DNA of 11,269 nucleotides from a bacterium (lineage in GTDB: Bacteria > Patescibacteriota > Minisyncoccia > UBA6257 > 2-01-FULL-56-20). A model generated the notes under the pieces. The model worked only from the letters and a program-made list of their open reading frames with translations. It was not told the origin of the DNA and ran no database searches. The stretch covers positions 1 to 11,269 of the forward strand of contig JAKALK010000026.1 in NCBI GenBank assembly GCA_021813155.1. The letters are read 5' to 3'. Of the stretch, positions 1 through 7,103 are shown one piece after another; position 1 is the first letter of the stretch, and every line of letters begins with the position of its first letter. The position numbers and the translations under genes were made by a program.

Positions 1-1
1 T

Positions 2-3000
2 GGGAATGGTTTTGCTTGGAATGAGCATTTAGAGACTTACGATCCGGAATATTATAAATGGACGCAGTGGATTTTTGCCGAGATGTTTAAGAAGGGTTTG
101 GCATATCGGAAAAAGCAGGCGGTGAATTGGTGTCCTTCGTGTAAGACGGTTTTAGCGGATGAGCAGGTTATAAACGGGAAGTGTGAAAGGTGTGGGACTG
201 AAGTCGTAAAAAAAGATTTGGAGCAGTGGTTTTTTAGGATTACGAAATATGCCGATCGTTTATTGAGCGAGCTTAAGGGTCTAGATTGGTCTGAGAGAGT
301 GAAGATTGCGCAGGAGAATTGGATTGGGAAGTCAGAGGGGGCGGAAATTAATTTTAGTATTAAAAATAGTGAATCAAAAATAAAACGTTTTGTTTTGTTG
401 CATGGAAGAAGAGGGAGCCCTGATAGAAATTTTTTTCCGTGGCTAAAAATCCAACTTGAAAAACAAGGCTATGAAGTTTTGGTGCCAACCTTGCCAAACA
501 CTGAATCTCCGGACGATAAGGAACAGGCAGATTATGTGATTGAGAACTGCAAACTTGATGAACAGACAGCTATTTTGGGTCATTCTTTTGGAGGAGTGAT
601 CGCGCTAAGAATTCTTGAGCGTGGAATTAGGTTGGGTAGAGTAATTTTAGTTGCTACGCCGTCGAGCGGTAATTTTCTTAATAATAGGGATATACCGATG
701 GTGGCAGCGGCAGTGAAGAAAGGATTTAATTTTGAATTAATTAAAAATAATTGTCGATCTTTTGTTGTTTTAAATGACGAAGAAGATGATGTTGTTCCGG
801 TCTCAGATGGCGAGTTCTTGGCGTTAAAAATTGGAGTGCGATTTATTAAAGAGACTGGGAAGGAGTCGCATTTCTGTGCTAAAGAAGAACCAGCGCTTCT
901 TGATGTACTTTCTCAAACAATTAAAGTATTTACGACTCGGCTGGATACGCTTTTTGGAGCGACATACCTTGTGCTTTCGCCGGAATATCCATTACTAAAA
1001 AATAATGAATTCGGAATTACGAATTATGACGAAGTTAGGAAATATATCGACCAAGCTAAGAAAAAACCAGAGACGGACAGGATTGCGGAGGGTAAGGACC
1101 CTTCGACCGATTCGACAAGCTCACGGCAGGCGGGCTCAGGGCAAGTAAAAACAGGGGTTGAGTTGAAAGGGGTAAAAGCAGTTAATCCGGCTAATGGCGA
1201 GGAGATCCCGATTTGGGTGGCGGATTATGTTTTGGGTTCGTATGGAACGGGGGCGATTATGGCGGTGCCGGCGCATGACGAGAGGGATTTTGAGTTTGCT
1301 AAGAAGTTTCATTTACCAATTAAGCAAGTTATAGCTAATGAAACTGGTTCTAAGTTGGAAAATGAGGTATGGGTAGATGGTGGTTCTGGTGTTGTTTTTG
1401 ATCCGGCTACCCAAAAATATGCTGCGGCAAAATGGGATAATGGGCTTTTGGGTCTTTTCTCGGGTGGACTTAGTGAAGGGGAGGGTCGTCTAGAGGGAGT
1501 TTCAAGAGAAATAGAAGAGGAAAGTGGTTTGTACGATTTTAAACGAACCGAAAGAATATATGACACTTATGCTCACTATTATAATCACGCAAAAAATGTA
1601 AATAGGACGACACATGCGACATGCTATCTATTTATTTTGAAAACTGCAAAAACGAAGCCATATAAGCGTGAGGATCATGAGAAGTTCGAGGTTGTTTGGG
1701 TGAGCGCGGATGAATTTCTGGCGAATTTAGAGGAATGGAATCAAAAACGAGGCGGAGATTTAGATCATTGGGTCGGTTTTTTGAAGCGATCAGTAACTAG
1801 GGCTATTGAGCTAGGGTTTGATAAAGTAAGTAATCCGACAAGATATAAATTGTCGTCTTATGGCGGAGTGGGAATATTAGTTAATTCCGGAAAATTTGAT
1901 GGAATGGATTCGGAGAGGGCGAAATGGGAGATTACGAAATTTGTGGGCGGGAAGAGGAAAATTCAATACAGATTAAGAGATTGGTTGATTTCCCGGCAGA
2001 GATATTGGGGACCACCGATTCCGATGATTTATTGCGGAAATTGCGCGAAGGCGGGAAGGGGAGAACAAAGGGAAACGCCGGGATGGTATGCGGTGCCGGA
2101 GAAAGATTTGCCGGTTAAGTTGCCGATTGTTAAAGATTTTCGCCCGCGAGGGACAGGAGAGTCGCCACTTGCCACGGTTAAAACTTTTTATGAAGTGAAA
2201 TGCCCGAAGTGCAAAGAGAAGGCTCGAAGAGAGACGGACGTTTCGGATACTTTCTTGGATTCGGCTTGGTATTATTTGCGTTATTTAAATCCGAAGAATA
2301 AGAAATCGGCGATTGATAAAGTTTTGGCTAAGAAATGGTTGCCGATTGATTTATATACCGGAGGGGCGGAACATTCTGTTTTGCATCTTTTGTATGTCAG
2401 ATTTTTAGCGAAAGTTTTTCATGATTGGGGACTCGTAAGTTTTGATGAGCCGGCGAAGAGGTTTCGGGCGCACGGGCTTTTGATTAAAGACGGAGCAAAG
2501 ATGTCGAAGTCGAAAGGGAATGTGATCAATCCGGATGAATACATTGAAAAGTTCGGAGCAGATACTTTGAGGATGTATCTGATGTTTTTGGCGCCTTTTG
2601 AACAAGGAGGGGATTTTAGGGACTCGGGGATTTTGGGGGTTGAACGTTTTCTCGCGCGGGTATGGAAACTTTATGCGCGAGGTATCGATACAAATATACG
2701 AATGAATACTAATGATACAAATAAAGATTTTGAACGGTTGCTAAATAAAACAATTAAAAAAGTGACGGAAGATATTGAGACATTGAATTACAACACGGCG
2801 GTTTCCGCGATGATGATTTTACTTAATGAAATGGAGCGCCAACCTAAGTTATCAGCCAAAAGTTATGAGTCATTTATTAAATTATTGGCTCCGTTTGCAC
2901 CGTATATGGTTGAGGAAATTTGGAGAGAGGTTTTGGGCAACAAAGAATCCATTCATATTTCGGAGTGGCCGAAGTACGATCCGAAAAAGATTAAGGACGA

Positions 3001-3187
3001 GAAATTTACTTTGGTTATCCAGATTAATGGGAGAGTGAGGGATAGCGTGGAGGTGGAAGCGGGGATTTCGCAGGCAGAGGTGGAAAAATTGGTTTTGGTG
3101 CGCGAAAAAATTAGAGAGCATCTGAGCGGTGCAAAACCAAAGAAAATAATTTTTGTGCCGGGGCGGCTCGTAAATTTAGTGATTTAG
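2..3187 (+). CDS. leuS: Leucyl-tRNA synthetase, 5'-truncated, with inserted alpha/beta-hydrolase and Nudix domains
   Basis: Class I aminoacyl-tRNA synthetase that charges tRNA-Leu with leucine in the cytoplasm. The frame is open from base 2, so the start and the HIGH motif lie upstream. An internal ATG at 83 is not the start, because bases 2-82 already encode LeuRS-like sequence (DPEYYKWTQWIF). Seen in order: a zinc knuckle (CPSC then CERCG, about 140-200); the WIGKSEG hinge into the CP1 editing domain (about 323-343); the threonine-rich editing motif TTRLDT (about 932-949); the editing-site HDERDFEF (about 1274-1297); the RLRDWLISRQRYWG catalytic core (about 1970-2011); a second Cys cluster (YCGNC and CPKC); KMSKS (2498-2512); an anticodon-binding region; and the usual C-terminus ending in VPGRLVNLV. 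There is no leucine-specific domain before KMSKS. Two extra domains and one repeat-derived loop interrupt CP1 and are listed separately. The frame is intact throughout, ending in TAG. Identity is very secure. Confidence 0.97.
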   Translation, partial: GNGFAWNEHLETYDPEYYKWTQWIFAEMFKKGLAYRKKQAVNWCPSCKTVLADEQVINGKCERCGTEVVKKDLEQWFFRITKYADRLLSELKGLDWSERVKIAQENWIGKSEGAEINFSIKNSESKIKRFVLLHGRRGSPDRNFFPWLKIQLEKQGYEVLVPTLPNTESPDDKEQADYVIENCKLDEQTAILGHSFGGVIALRILERGIRLGRVILVATPSSGNFLNNRDIPMVAAAVKKGFNFELIKNNCRSFVVLNDEEDDVVPVSDGEFLALKIGVRFIKETGKESHFCAKEEPALLDVLSQTIKVFTTRLDTLFGATYLVLSPEYPLLKNNEFGITNYDEVRKYIDQAKKKPETDRIAEGKDPSTDSTSSRQAGSGQVKTGVELKGVKAVNPANGEEIPIWVADYVLGSYGTGAIMAVPAHDERDFEFAKKFHLPIKQVIANETGSKLENEVWVDGGSGVVFDPATQKYAAAKWDNGLLGLFSGGLSEGEGRLEGVSREIEEESGLYDFKRTERIYDTYAHYYNHAKNVNRTTHATCYLFILKTAKTKPYKREDHEKFEVVWVSADEFLANLEEWNQKRGGDLDHWVGFLKRSVTRAIELGFDKVSNPTRYKLSSYGGVGILVNSGKFDGMDSERAKWEITKFVGGKRKIQYRLRDWLISRQRYWGPPIPMIYCGNCAKAGRGEQRETPGWYAVPEKDLPVKLPIVKDFRPRGTGESPLATVKTFYEVKCPKCKEKARRETDVSDTFLDSAWYYLRYLNPKNKKSAIDKVLAKKWLPIDLYTGGAEHSVLHLLYVRFLAKVFHDWGLVSFDEPAKRFRAHGLLIKDGAKMSKSKGNVINPDEYIEKFGADTLRMYLMFLAPFEQGGDFRDSGILGVERFLARVWKLYARGIDTNIRMNTNDTNKDFERLLNKTIKKVTEDIETLNYNTAVSAMMILLNEMERQPKLSAKSYESFIKLLAPFAPYMVEEIWREVLGNKESIHISEWPKYDPKKIKDEKFTLVIQINGRVRDSVEVEAGISQAEVEKLVLVREKIREHLSGAKPKKIIFVPGRLVNLVI
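362..919 (+). other. RBBP9/YdeN-like alpha/beta-hydrolase domain inserted in LeuRS
   Basis: An in-frame domain of about 186 codons absent from ordinary LeuRS. It lies between the hinge (NWIGKSEGAEINF) and the first CP1 strand (KVFTTRLDT); in E. coli LeuRS these two are almost adjacent. It opens with an oxyanion-type strand (FVLLHGRRGSP), then NFFPWLKIQLEKQGYEVLVP and PNTESP, which are hallmarks of the RBBP9/YdeN family. The nucleophile elbow GHSFGG (578-595, Ser codon 584-586) follows, then a late acidic strand (NDEEDDVVP, Asp near 785-790) and a His in GKESHF (869-871). A full Ser-Asp-His triad is therefore available and the domain is close to a free-standing family member in length. Activity is inferred; family members hydrolyse small esters or amides. 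Domain edges are good to about 10 codons. Confidence 0.88.
1099..1144 (+). repeat. GC-rich repetitive element inserted in frame and translated within leuS
   Basis: Compared with ordinary LeuRS, where this loop reads like EGKEKTGV, about 16 codons are added here, encoding PSTDSTSSRQAGSGQ. The DNA is built from small repeats: TTCGAC at 1102-1107 and 1111-1116, GCTCA at 1119-1123 and 1134-1138, and CCCT at the left edge (1099) facing AGGG at the right (1139-1142). From memory, elements of the type CCTTCGACAAGCTCAGGG, whose translations read STSS-QAGSG, are scattered through many CPR genomes, including inside genes, much like Rickettsia palindromic elements. The insertion is a multiple of three and falls in a surface loop of the editing domain. 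Only one copy is visible in this window. Confidence 0.72.
1337..1852 (+). other. Nudix hydrolase domain inserted in LeuRS
   Basis: About 172 extra codons separate HDERDFEFAKKFHLPIKQVI from GVGILVNSGKFDGMDSE, which are linked by a short loop in ordinary LeuRS. The insert holds a canonical Nudix box (G-x5-E-x7-REUxEExGU) at 1463-1531: Gly, then Glu, then REIEEESGL, with every catalytic Glu present. Upstream is the typical first strand (GGSGVVFDPATQKYAAAKW); downstream are HYYNHAKNVNR, a strand ATCYLFILK, and an acidic region HEKFEVVWVSADEF as in many Nudix folds. It looks like a complete, potentially active domain that hydrolyses a nucleoside-diphosphate-linked compound. I loosely recall similar Nudix insertions in LeuRS of other CPR bacteria, so this insertion is probably lineage-wide. 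The substrate is unknown. Confidence 0.9.
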
Positions 3188-3189
3188 TT

Positions 3190-3218
3190 TTGCTTGAAGA
3201 GATAAAAAAGGCTAAAAT
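3190..3218 (+). promoter_or_regulatory. Possible promoter for a near-leaderless glmS transcript
   Basis: TAAAAT at 3213-3218 matches the -10 consensus at 5 of 6 positions. TTGCTT at 3190-3195, 17 bases upstream, matches -35 at only 3 of 6. Transcription would start within a base or two of the glmS ATG at 3227, giving a leaderless message. No Shine-Dalgarno sequence lies at normal spacing; the only purine run, AAAAAGG, ends 15 bases before the ATG. Read-through from leuS is the alternative. Confidence 0.3.
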
Positions 3219-3226
3219 AAACACAT

Positions 3227-5074
3227 ATGTGTGGAATTTTTGGTTATTTAGGCAAGAGGAAAGCGGTGCCGATTTTAGTCGAGGGGATAAAGAATTTAGA
3301 GTATCGCGGGTATGATTCGGCAGGGATGGCGGTGGCTAGTGATAAAGGGCGAGTGATTAGCGCGAAAGCAGTGGGGCCGGTGGTTTACTTAGAGAAGAAG
3401 ATTAAGAAAAATCGGCTTTTTAATGGCGATTTAATGGCGGGACTAGTGCATTCGCGGTGGGCAACGCATGGCGGGGTGACGGAAAAAAACGCTCACCCGC
3501 ACACCGATTGTTCGAAAAATATCTGGTTGGCTCACAACGGGATTATTGAAAATTATAGCGAATTAAAGAGCGATTTAATCAGCAAAGGTCATAAGTTTAA
3601 ATCTCAAACTGATACAGAAGTAATTGCTCACTTAATTGAAGAAGCCAAAAAGAAGAACAGCCTTGTCTTAGAGGAAGCAGTGAGAGTGACGCTAAAAAGT
3701 ATTAAAGGTACTTACGGACTTGTGATTTTTGATAAGAGAGAACCAGGGAAACTTGTGATCGCGAGGAATTTTAGCCCCTTGGTTTTGGGGCTTGGAAAGG
3801 ACGAACTTTTTGTAGCGTCCGACGCAACGCCGATTGCACCGCACACTAAACGGTTGGTTTACTTGAAAGACGGGGAGATGGCAGTTTTAAAGAAGGGCGG
3901 ATATAAAATTTTTAATTTAGATAAAAAAGAAATCAACCGGCGACATCTGGATATTGATTGGTCTTACGAACAAGCACAGAAAGGAAATTTTCCAGATTTT
4001 ACTTTGAAAGAAATTTTTGAGCAGCCGATAGCTTTAGAAAATTCTTGTCGAGGGAGGATTGATTTGAAAAATAAAAAAACCGTCCTTGGGGGATTAGCGG
4101 GTTTAGAGAACGAGCTTTTGAAAATAAGGCGTTTAATAATTGTTGGGAGTGGGACGGCGCATCACGCCGGGATGCTCGGAAAAATTTTTGTTGAAGAGTT
4201 GGCGGGATTTCCGGTCGTAACTGACATTGCTTCGGAGTGGCATTATCGTCGACCAGTGTTTCAAAAAGGCGACGCGTTTTTAGTGATTTCACAGTCTGGC
4301 GAGACGGCCGATACCTTAGCGGCTTTACGAGGGGCAAAAAAGAAAAAGATTTTGACTTTAGGGATAACCAATGTGATTGGTTCAACTTTAGCTCGGGAGA
4401 CGAATGCGGGGGTGTATCAGCACATTGGGCCGGAGATTGGAGTGGCAGCTACTAAGTCGTTTGTTTCGCAATCGGCGATTTTACTGCAGATGGCGATATT
4501 TTTTGGAAAACAGCGGGGACTTTCGGATGCGGCGGCATATAAGATTTTACGAACTTTTCGGAATCTGCCGAAGTTAGTTCAGAAAATTTTGGACAAAAGC
4601 GAAGATATAAAGGCGGTGGCCGAGAAATATAAGGATAGTCGGGACTTTCTTTTCTTGGGTAGAAAATATAATTGCCCCGTAGCCTATGAAGGAGCTTTAA
4701 AACTTAAAGAAATTTCTTATGTCCACGCAGAAGGACTTCCAACGGGAGAGTTGAAGCACGGGCCGATCGCGATGATTGATAAGGATTTCCCTTCGTTTTT
4801 TATAATGCCGAAGGATTCGGTTTACGATAAAAATTTCTCTAATGTTCAGGAGATTAAAGCGAGACGTGGGCCGGTTTTGGCTCTCACTACTGAAGGCAAC
4901 GAGGATTTAAAGGGATTGGCGGACGATGTGATTTACGTGCCCGAGGTACCGGAAATACTTTATCCGTTTTTAGCGGTGATTCCGCTTCAGCTTTTTGCTT
5001 ACTTTAGCGCGGTTTTGAGGGGGCAGAATGTTGATAAGCCGAGAAATCTGGCTAAATCGGTGACGGTGGAGTAA
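3227..5074 (+). CDS. glmS: Glutamine--fructose-6-phosphate aminotransferase (isomerizing)
   Basis: Makes glucosamine-6-phosphate from fructose-6-phosphate using glutamine as amine donor, the first committed step to UDP-GlcNAc and peptidoglycan; cytoplasmic. The 615 aa are close to the 609 of E. coli. The start is fixed by the N-terminal MCGIFGYLG, where Cys2 becomes the N-terminal nucleophile after Met removal. The glutaminase (GATase II) domain spans about residues 2-230, with RGYDSAG at 27-33 and HSRWATHGG at 75-83. Two SIS sugar-isomerase domains follow: SQSGETADT at 355-363 in the first, and EGALKLKEISY and GELKHGP in the second. E495, H511 and K610 have the same mutual spacing as the E. 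coli catalytic residues E488, H504 and K603. The gene lies 39 bases after leuS. There is no room for a glmS ribozyme in the leader. Confidence 0.98.
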   Translation: MCGIFGYLGKRKAVPILVEGIKNLEYRGYDSAGMAVASDKGRVISAKAVGPVVYLEKKIKKNRLFNGDLMAGLVHSRWATHGGVTEKNAHPHTDCSKNIWLAHNGIIENYSELKSDLISKGHKFKSQTDTEVIAHLIEEAKKKNSLVLEEAVRVTLKSIKGTYGLVIFDKREPGKLVIARNFSPLVLGLGKDELFVASDATPIAPHTKRLVYLKDGEMAVLKKGGYKIFNLDKKEINRRHLDIDWSYEQAQKGNFPDFTLKEIFEQPIALENSCRGRIDLKNKKTVLGGLAGLENELLKIRRLIIVGSGTAHHAGMLGKIFVEELAGFPVVTDIASEWHYRRPVFQKGDAFLVISQSGETADTLAALRGAKKKKILTLGITNVIGSTLARETNAGVYQHIGPEIGVAATKSFVSQSAILLQMAIFFGKQRGLSDAAAYKILRTFRNLPKLVQKILDKSEDIKAVAEKYKDSRDFLFLGRKYNCPVAYEGALKLKEISYVHAEGLPTGELKHGPIAMIDKDFPSFFIMPKDSVYDKNFSNVQEIKARRGPVLALTTEGNEDLKGLADDVIYVPEVPEILYPFLAVIPLQLFAYFSAVLRGQNVDKPRNLAKSVTVE

Positions 5075-5083
5075 TATTTTAAT

Positions 5084-6004
5084 ATGCAGAGCGGAGTTTT
5101 ATTCATTGTTTTAGCCGCTATTTTTGTAGTGATACTCTATCTCGTCTTTAGCGGCTCTCTTCAAGGTATAGGTATCCAAAAGCTTAATCTTTCTTTGCCT
5201 CGTTCGAGTTCGAGCGTGGCGACAAGGGGGACGGACGGCGCTCATGCCACCACCACTCAAAATATAAATACTGGAAAAGGAACGGGGACGAAGATTGAGA
5301 CTAAGCCTACCTCCACGATTGATCCCAGGACTATTCCCGAGGGTTTTAAGGTTGAGCAACTTTCGCCATATTTTCGCAAGATATTTTTCAGCGGAGTGTC
5401 GGCGGGTTCAGTTTATTCTCTTGGAACCGTGGCCTTAAGAGCTTCTAATTTGGATGAGGGGCAATCGGTGAATGTGACAGGTTGGCTTATTAAGGGTAAG
5501 CGAGGCGGACAGTATATACCGAAGGCAGTCGAAGTTTACGATCCTTCCGGTCTTGCTCCCGAGACGGACATTGTTTTAAAGAAAGGGGAGACGTTGCAAA
5601 TCTATACCTCGGCGAGTGCAGTGGGGCGCAATCTGAGGCTTAATAAGTGCATCGGATATTTACAAAATGTATCGAAATTTACGCCGTCATTTCCAAGCAA
5701 TTGTCCGAGACCCGATCGTTCAGAGTTAGAAAATTTCTCCAGCAAGTGCTATGACTACGTTTTATCGCTTGGTTCTTGCTCGTTGCCGAAGCCCAATGTA
5801 CTTCTTCCTTTTAATGATTACGCTTGCCGAGCTTACTTGGATACCATTAATTACAAGGGTTGTTTTGAGAGATATAGATCAGATTCGGATTTTTTAAGTA
5901 AGGAATGGAGGGTGTGGGTGGGGAGTCGCTTTTTGGATGAGCGACACGACAAGGTTTTTCTTTTTGATAAGAATGGACTCTTGGTTGATTCGAGATCGTA
6001 CTAG
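5084..6004 (+). CDS. Membrane-anchored lamin-tail-domain-like protein with six cysteines
   Basis: A 306-aa protein with one N-terminal membrane helix (residues 5-23) and no basic signal-peptidase site, so probably a signal anchor. A Ser/Thr/Gly-rich linker (about 40-85) precedes an exported domain. From about residue 105 the pattern resembles the lamin tail domain (LTD): VALRASNLDEGQSVNVTGW, an IPKAVEVYDP strand, a KKGETLQIYTS strand, and the end WVGSRF...KVFLFDKNGLLVDSRSY, which matches the closing LTD strands (tLyDenGnlVdsy). Between the inner and last strands (about 188-272) is an insert with C189, C207, C222, C232, C248 and C260, the even number expected for disulfides outside the cell. 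It starts 9 bases after glmS; a GGAG at 5068-5071 is 12 bases from the ATG. A cell-surface or envelope-binding role is inferred. LTD assignment is moderately sure, location surer. Confidence 0.75.
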   Translation: MQSGVLFIVLAAIFVVILYLVFSGSLQGIGIQKLNLSLPRSSSSVATRGTDGAHATTTQNINTGKGTGTKIETKPTSTIDPRTIPEGFKVEQLSPYFRKIFFSGVSAGSVYSLGTVALRASNLDEGQSVNVTGWLIKGKRGGQYIPKAVEVYDPSGLAPETDIVLKKGETLQIYTSASAVGRNLRLNKCIGYLQNVSKFTPSFPSNCPRPDRSELENFSSKCYDYVLSLGSCSLPKPNVLLPFNDYACRAYLDTINYKGCFERYRSDSDFLSKEWRVWVGSRFLDERHDKVFLFDKNGLLVDSRSY

Positions 6005-6026
6005 AAGGAAGATGCGCTCGGTTTTT

Positions 6027-7079
6027 TTATTTCCTTTCGGCAAGAGCAAGCTTAACTTTTAATTCTTTTTTGCCACGGAGGACGGTTAATTCAATTTTGT
6101 CGCCAACTTCTAGATTTTCTAGGTAGTCTTGGATAGGGTGATCGCGGTCGATTTTCTGATCGTTAAAAGTGAGAATAATGTCTTTTTCACGAAGGCCGGC
6201 TTTTTCGGCCGGGCTTTTGGGGACGACTCCATGATCCTGAGGGCTTTCTTTAATAACTAAAGCGCCGTAGTTAACGGGCAAACTCATTTTGTCTTTAAGG
6301 TTATCGTCAATGACGATGTAGCGAACCCCCAGGAGAGGCCGGCGAACGTGGCCGTAGTGTTTCAAGTCTTCTAAGTCTCTTTCGGCGGCGTTGATGGGAA
6401 TGGCAAAGCTAATGTTTTGCGCCCCGAAGACGATGGCGGCGTTAATACCGATGGCAACACCGTCTAAGTTTACCAAGGGTCCGCCTGAGTTGCCGTGGTT
6501 GATAGCGGCATCCGTTTGGATGAGCCCCCTCATTTCTTGGGGAGGGGAATTGGGGTCGGCTTGGGCGGTAATTGACCGCGAAAGACCAGAGATGATGCCT
6601 AATGAGACTGTGTTTTTAAAGATGCCCAGGGCGTTGCCGATAGCGATAACAGTTTGGCCGAGCTCTAGTTTGTTTGAGTTAGCGAGCTTAATGATCGGGA
6701 GGCTATTGGCTTCGATTTTTAGAATGGCGACATCATTAATGGGGTCTCGAGTTAGAATTTGAGCTGGGAACTTACGGCCGTCATTAGTGATGACGGTGTA
6801 TTCGGCCTTAGAATCGCTAACGACGTGTTTATTAGTGAGGACAACGCCATTGGGCTCAACGACGAAACCGGAGCCGCCGCCAATCTGGACCATTCCTCGC
6901 TTATCAATTAATTGATCGGGTATTTTTAGCTCTGGACCACGAGGGCCCATAGGTAAGAAGGGGTAAAGTTCTTTCGGGATTTCTTTTTCCAGATCTTCTA
7001 AGTGCTTAGTAATAACAATTGAGACCACGGCGGGCATGGTCTTTTTGATAGTTGAGATAACGATTTTGTCTTCGGGCAT
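6027..7079 (-). CDS. HtrA/DegP-like trypsin-type serine protease with one PDZ domain, no export signal
   Basis: A 350-aa member of the HtrA (S1C) family, which degrades misfolded proteins. The protease domain spans about residues 8-235 with a complete triad: H85 in TNKHVV, D116 in INDVAIL and S198 in GNSGGP. The PDZ domain spans about 245-345, with RRPLLGV at its start and SPAEKAGLREKDIIL as the ligand-loop region. Most bacterial HtrA proteins begin with a signal peptide or membrane anchor, but this one starts MPEDKIVISTIKK and goes straight into the protease fold. An in-frame TAA only four codons upstream of the ATG excludes a longer N-terminus, so it is predicted to be cytosolic unless exported otherwise. 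A 24-base gap separates it from the Nudix gene upstream, so it is probably the last gene of that operon. No Shine-Dalgarno sequence is seen. Confidence 0.94.
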   Translation of the reverse strand: MPEDKIVISTIKKTMPAVVSIVITKHLEDLEKEIPKELYPFLPMGPRGPELKIPDQLIDKRGMVQIGGGSGFVVEPNGVVLTNKHVVSDSKAEYTVITNDGRKFPAQILTRDPINDVAILKIEANSLPIIKLANSNKLELGQTVIAIGNALGIFKNTVSLGIISGLSRSITAQADPNSPPQEMRGLIQTDAAINHGNSGGPLVNLDGVAIGINAAIVFGAQNISFAIPINAAERDLEDLKHYGHVRRPLLGVRYIVIDDNLKDKMSLPVNYGALVIKESPQDHGVVPKSPAEKAGLREKDIILTFNDQKIDRDHPIQDYLENLEVGDKIELTVLRGKKELKVKLALAERK

Positions 7080-7103
7080 AAGTTTATCTTAACACAGTTG
7101 CTT

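Noticed and set aside
1309..1566. Minus-strand open frame opposite the Nudix insert, and similar antisense frames elsewhere (for example 2405-2605, 3999-4385, 6391-6762)
   Set aside because: They lie wholly within strongly supported genes, have low-complexity Ser/Pro- or Arg-rich translations and show no recognisable domain.
362..1852. LeuRS as an assembly chimera or pseudogene
   Set aside because: One open frame runs through all inserts, each junction returns to LeuRS sequence in register, and the inserted domains keep their catalytic residues.
2039..2093. A further small insertion beside the second Cys cluster (AKAGRGEQRETPG)
   Set aside because: This loop varies in length among LeuRS proteins and the DNA shows no repeat structure, so ordinary variation is the simpler reading.
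3188..3226. glmS ribozyme or riboswitch
   Set aside because: The intergenic space is only 39 bases, far too short for the ribozyme fold.
6004..6038. Bidirectional terminator between the converging genes
   Set aside because: AAGGAA/TTCCTT can pair but the stem is only 6 bp, AT-rich, with a 20-base loop. The T-run lies inside the loop.
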